Assembly (NCBI GenBank): GCA_016935955.1
Contig: JAFGPY010000283.1
Span: 1 to 7,806, forward strand
Direction: 5' to 3'
Length of the DNA: 7,806 nucleotides
Source of the DNA: Planctomycetota bacterium
GTDB taxonomy: Bacteria > Planctomycetota > Phycisphaerae > FEN-1346 > JAACEH01
A program made the translations under genes and the position numbers. This document shows, piece after piece, positions 6,622-7,806 of this stretch. The stretch's first letter is position 1, and each line of letters begins with the position of its first letter. The notes beneath the pieces are model-generated. The model worked only from the letters and a program-made list of their open reading frames with translations. It made no database searches and was not told the origin of the DNA.

Positions 6622-6641
6622 ACGGCGAGGAAAATCGCCGT
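6622..6641. other. Perfect 7-base-pair stem-loop in the divergent control region
   Basis: ACGGCGA (6622-6628) and TCGCCGT (6635-6641) are exact inverse complements around a 6-base purine-rich loop. It lies upstream of both promoters, so it is unlikely to be transcribed from them. It could be a protein-binding dyad or the remnant of a terminator from an earlier arrangement. No poly-T tract follows. Confidence 0.4.
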
Positions 6642-6685
6642 AAGTAATGCACGGATAACAGCTTAGATGGCCTTTGGTGGGAGGC

Positions 6686-6695
6686 GGGCCGGCCC
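6686..6695. other. Ten-base perfect palindrome GGGCCGGCCC
   Basis: The sequence is exactly self-complementary and lies 24 bases upstream of the regulator's -35 box. In GC-rich DNA such palindromes arise by chance, so a regulatory role is only a possibility. Confidence 0.25.
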
Positions 6696-6718
6696 GGCCT
6701 TCACTGGAAAAACTACCT

Positions 6719-6730
6719 GTTGACATCAAC
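6719..6730. promoter_or_regulatory. Dyad GTTGACATCAAC overlapping the -35 box, candidate operator
   Basis: Arms GTTGA and TCAAC flank a 2-base centre, and the TTGACA -35 hexamer lies inside the dyad. A dimeric repressor bound here would block RNA polymerase. The outer GT...AC form fits the short symmetric operators usual for GntR-type DNA-binding domains, so the adjacent GntR/LacI hybrid repressing itself is the natural guess. Some symmetry comes free with the -35 consensus, so this is suggestive only. Confidence 0.4.
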
Positions 6731-6748
6731 GCGTGTCGGGCTTAGCAT
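6720..6748 (+). promoter_or_regulatory. Sigma-70-type promoter for the GntR/LacI regulator
   Basis: TTGACA (6720-6725, perfect -35) is followed after 17 bases by TAGCAT (6743-6748, 4 of 6 bases including the key TA and final T). Transcription should begin near 6755, giving a leader of about 50 bases. This is the best promoter in the window and reads directly into the gene at 6806. Confidence 0.65.
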
Positions 6749-6756
6749 GGGGTTTG

Positions 6757-6778
6757 TACAGATGACTTTTTTACAGAT
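6757..6778 (+). promoter_or_regulatory. Direct repeat of TACAGAT just after the -10 box
   Basis: TACAGAT occurs at 6757-6763 and again at 6772-6778, 15 bases apart start to start, each preceded by a T-rich stretch (TTTG and TTTT). They fall at the expected transcription start and in the early leader, a position where a bound protein would stop initiation. The short AT-rich patch contrasts with the GC-rich surroundings. Confidence 0.3.
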
Positions 6779-6805
6779 TCGCCCGCAGGAGGCCACTGAG
6801 GCAAA

Positions 6806-7806
6806 ATGAATGGTGCCCCCGTCGTGCAAATGGTCTATGACCTGATTCTCCAGCGGGTAGCATCGCAAGCATGGGCGTCGGGCAGCCGTTGCCCGTCGGT
6901 TCGCGAGTTGGCCGGGGACTTGAAGGTTTCGTCGCCATCAGTCCACGCCGCCATTCGCGTCGCCGTCAGGGCACACCTGTTGGAAGTGCATCCCAGGCGA
7001 CAGGCCATCGTCCTGCCCGGCGCCGACAAGCGGGCCATGAGGCTTCTGGCCGACAGCAACACTGCGGCGAAGCGCCGCAACGTAGCCCTGCTCATTCCGG
7101 AGGAGTTCTTTCCGCTGTCGGGAGCGCCCTTCCAGAGCAAACTGGCCAAGGCGGTCACGAAAGCCGCAGGGCGGCAGGGATGGCATTGCCGCCAGGTCCG
7201 TATCCCGGCACAAGGACAGTCGAAACTGGCCCGCAAGGTGGTGCGGCACTTCGACGCCGCATTCGTCATCGATCCGTTGCCGACGAAACTGGCCGTCCTG
7301 TTCACCCTGGCCGAGCACGGTTTCCCGATGCTTTCGTACAACCGCCGGGTGCCCGGCATCGACATGCCTGTACTGACCACCGACGACTACGGAGCCAGCC
7401 GCCAACTCGGCCGCCTGTTGGCCTCGCACGGTCACACCAACATCTGCTTTGTCGCCACGCCCACACACGCTTACCTCGACGGGCCGCACTCCGCCGTCAG
7501 CGGATGGACCGACCTGCTGAACGAGATGGGCCTGATGAACGCCTGTACCCTCCCGGTCTTCTACTACAAGACGTCTCCCTTGATCTCGGTCATGCTGCAG
7601 CGGCTGTTCAGCGTGCAGCCGCGGATCACGGGCCTGGTCTTCGACGTGCCGCCGGACCTCTCGCACATTGGCAGCGACCCGTGGTTCCGCGACCTGCGGA
7701 TCCCCGAGGACTTCAGCGTCGCCGCCATGAGTTCCATGGCCGGCGTGCCGTGGCCGTCACATCACCCGCCGGTCACCTCGTTCGAGGTCGACTGGGACCG
7801 GGCCGG
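6806..7806 (+). CDS. GntR-type DNA-binding domain fused to LacI-type sensor, transcriptional regulator (3' end outside window)
   Basis: The frame is open from ATG 6806 to the window end, 333 complete residues with no stop; an in-frame TGA at 6797-6799 excludes an earlier start. GAGG at 6798-6801 is 4 bases upstream and AGGAGG at 6787-6792 is 13 upstream, so the ribosome site is unusual in spacing. Residues about 5-70 form a winged helix of GntR type: VYDLILQRV, then CPSVRELAGDLKVSSPSVHAA (29-49), then HLLEVHPRRQAIVLP as the wing. Residues from about 92 form a LacI/periplasmic-binding-like sensor: NVALLIPEEFF as the first strand, FDAAFVIDPLP, FPMLSYNRRV, TTDDYGASRQLGRLLASHGHTNICFVATP (191-219) and FSVAAMSS. 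The sensor normally binds a sugar and changes DNA affinity. It is cytoplasmic and probably dimeric, divergent from the large secreted protein and a likely regulator of itself and that gene. Perhaps 30-50 residues are missing at the end. Confidence 0.85.
   Translation, partial: MNGAPVVQMVYDLILQRVASQAWASGSRCPSVRELAGDLKVSSPSVHAAIRVAVRAHLLEVHPRRQAIVLPGADKRAMRLLADSNTAAKRRNVALLIPEEFFPLSGAPFQSKLAKAVTKAAGRQGWHCRQVRIPAQGQSKLARKVVRHFDAAFVIDPLPTKLAVLFTLAEHGFPMLSYNRRVPGIDMPVLTTDDYGASRQLGRLLASHGHTNICFVATPTHAYLDGPHSAVSGWTDLLNEMGLMNACTLPVFYYKTSPLISVMLQRLFSVQPRITGLVFDVPPDLSHIGSDPWFRDLRIPEDFSVAAMSSMAGVPWPSHHPPVTSFEVDWDRA

Noticed and set aside
6835..7666. Two minus-strand frames (181 and 242 codons) opposite the regulator
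   Set aside because: The plus strand encodes an unmistakable GntR plus LacI-type sensor through the same bases, so these are antisense shadows.

Overview
The window is GC-rich DNA (coding parts roughly two-thirds G+C by eye) with well-spaced genes and good Shine-Dalgarno sites. It carries a HEAT-repeat protein tail, a ceramidase-fold enzyme, a very large secreted multidomain glycosidase-like protein with PKD and DNRLRE-type modules, and a GntR/LacI hybrid regulator. This mix is typical of polysaccharide-degrading Planctomycetes and relatives (Phycisphaerae, Lentisphaerae-like lineages, often known only from metagenomes). The lineage is an inference from gene content; there is no rRNA or marker gene here.

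Layout. Bases 1-396 (+) are the C-terminal end of a HEAT-repeat protein. Bases 397-672 hold no convincing gene but carry two adjacent, unrelated palindromic clusters (434-541 and 549-633). Each is built from four copies of a short core in alternating orientation, an arrangement like REP/REPIN elements. Bases 673-969 (+) encode a small two-helix membrane protein of unknown function. Bases 1002-2297 (+) encode a 431-residue neutral-ceramidase-fold protein that keeps the likely zinc ligands but appears to lack the catalytic serine. A strong hairpin at 2343-2379 sits midway between two convergent stop codons and is probably a shared terminator.

Bases 2422-6471 (-) encode a 1349-residue exported protein: signal peptide, unknown beta-rich domain, DNRLRE-like module, Ig-like spacer, TIM-barrel glycoside-hydrolase-like core with a WMDEPE motif, two PKD domains, and a second copy of the DNRLRE-like module. 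The 334-base intergenic region 6472-6805 is a divergent control region. A promoter fires left into the large gene. A near-consensus promoter (TTGACA-17-TAGCAT) fires right into the regulator, with a dyad over its -35 box and a direct repeat just after its -10 box. Bases 6806-7806 (+) encode a GntR-type DNA-binding domain fused to a LacI-type sugar-sensing domain, cut off by the window end.

Reading them together: the divergent regulator and secreted glycosidase look like a sugar-responsive carbohydrate-use locus, with the regulator probably controlling itself and perhaps the large gene. The ceramidase-fold protein has no signal peptide, so a cytoplasmic hydrolase of a related amide or ester substrate is as plausible as a ceramidase. 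I see no RNA gene, CRISPR array, integrase or transposase. No complete new system is evident. The items most worth a second look are the tandem REPIN-like elements, the serine-less ceramidase-fold protein, the module-duplicated glycosidase, and the operator-like sites in the divergent region.
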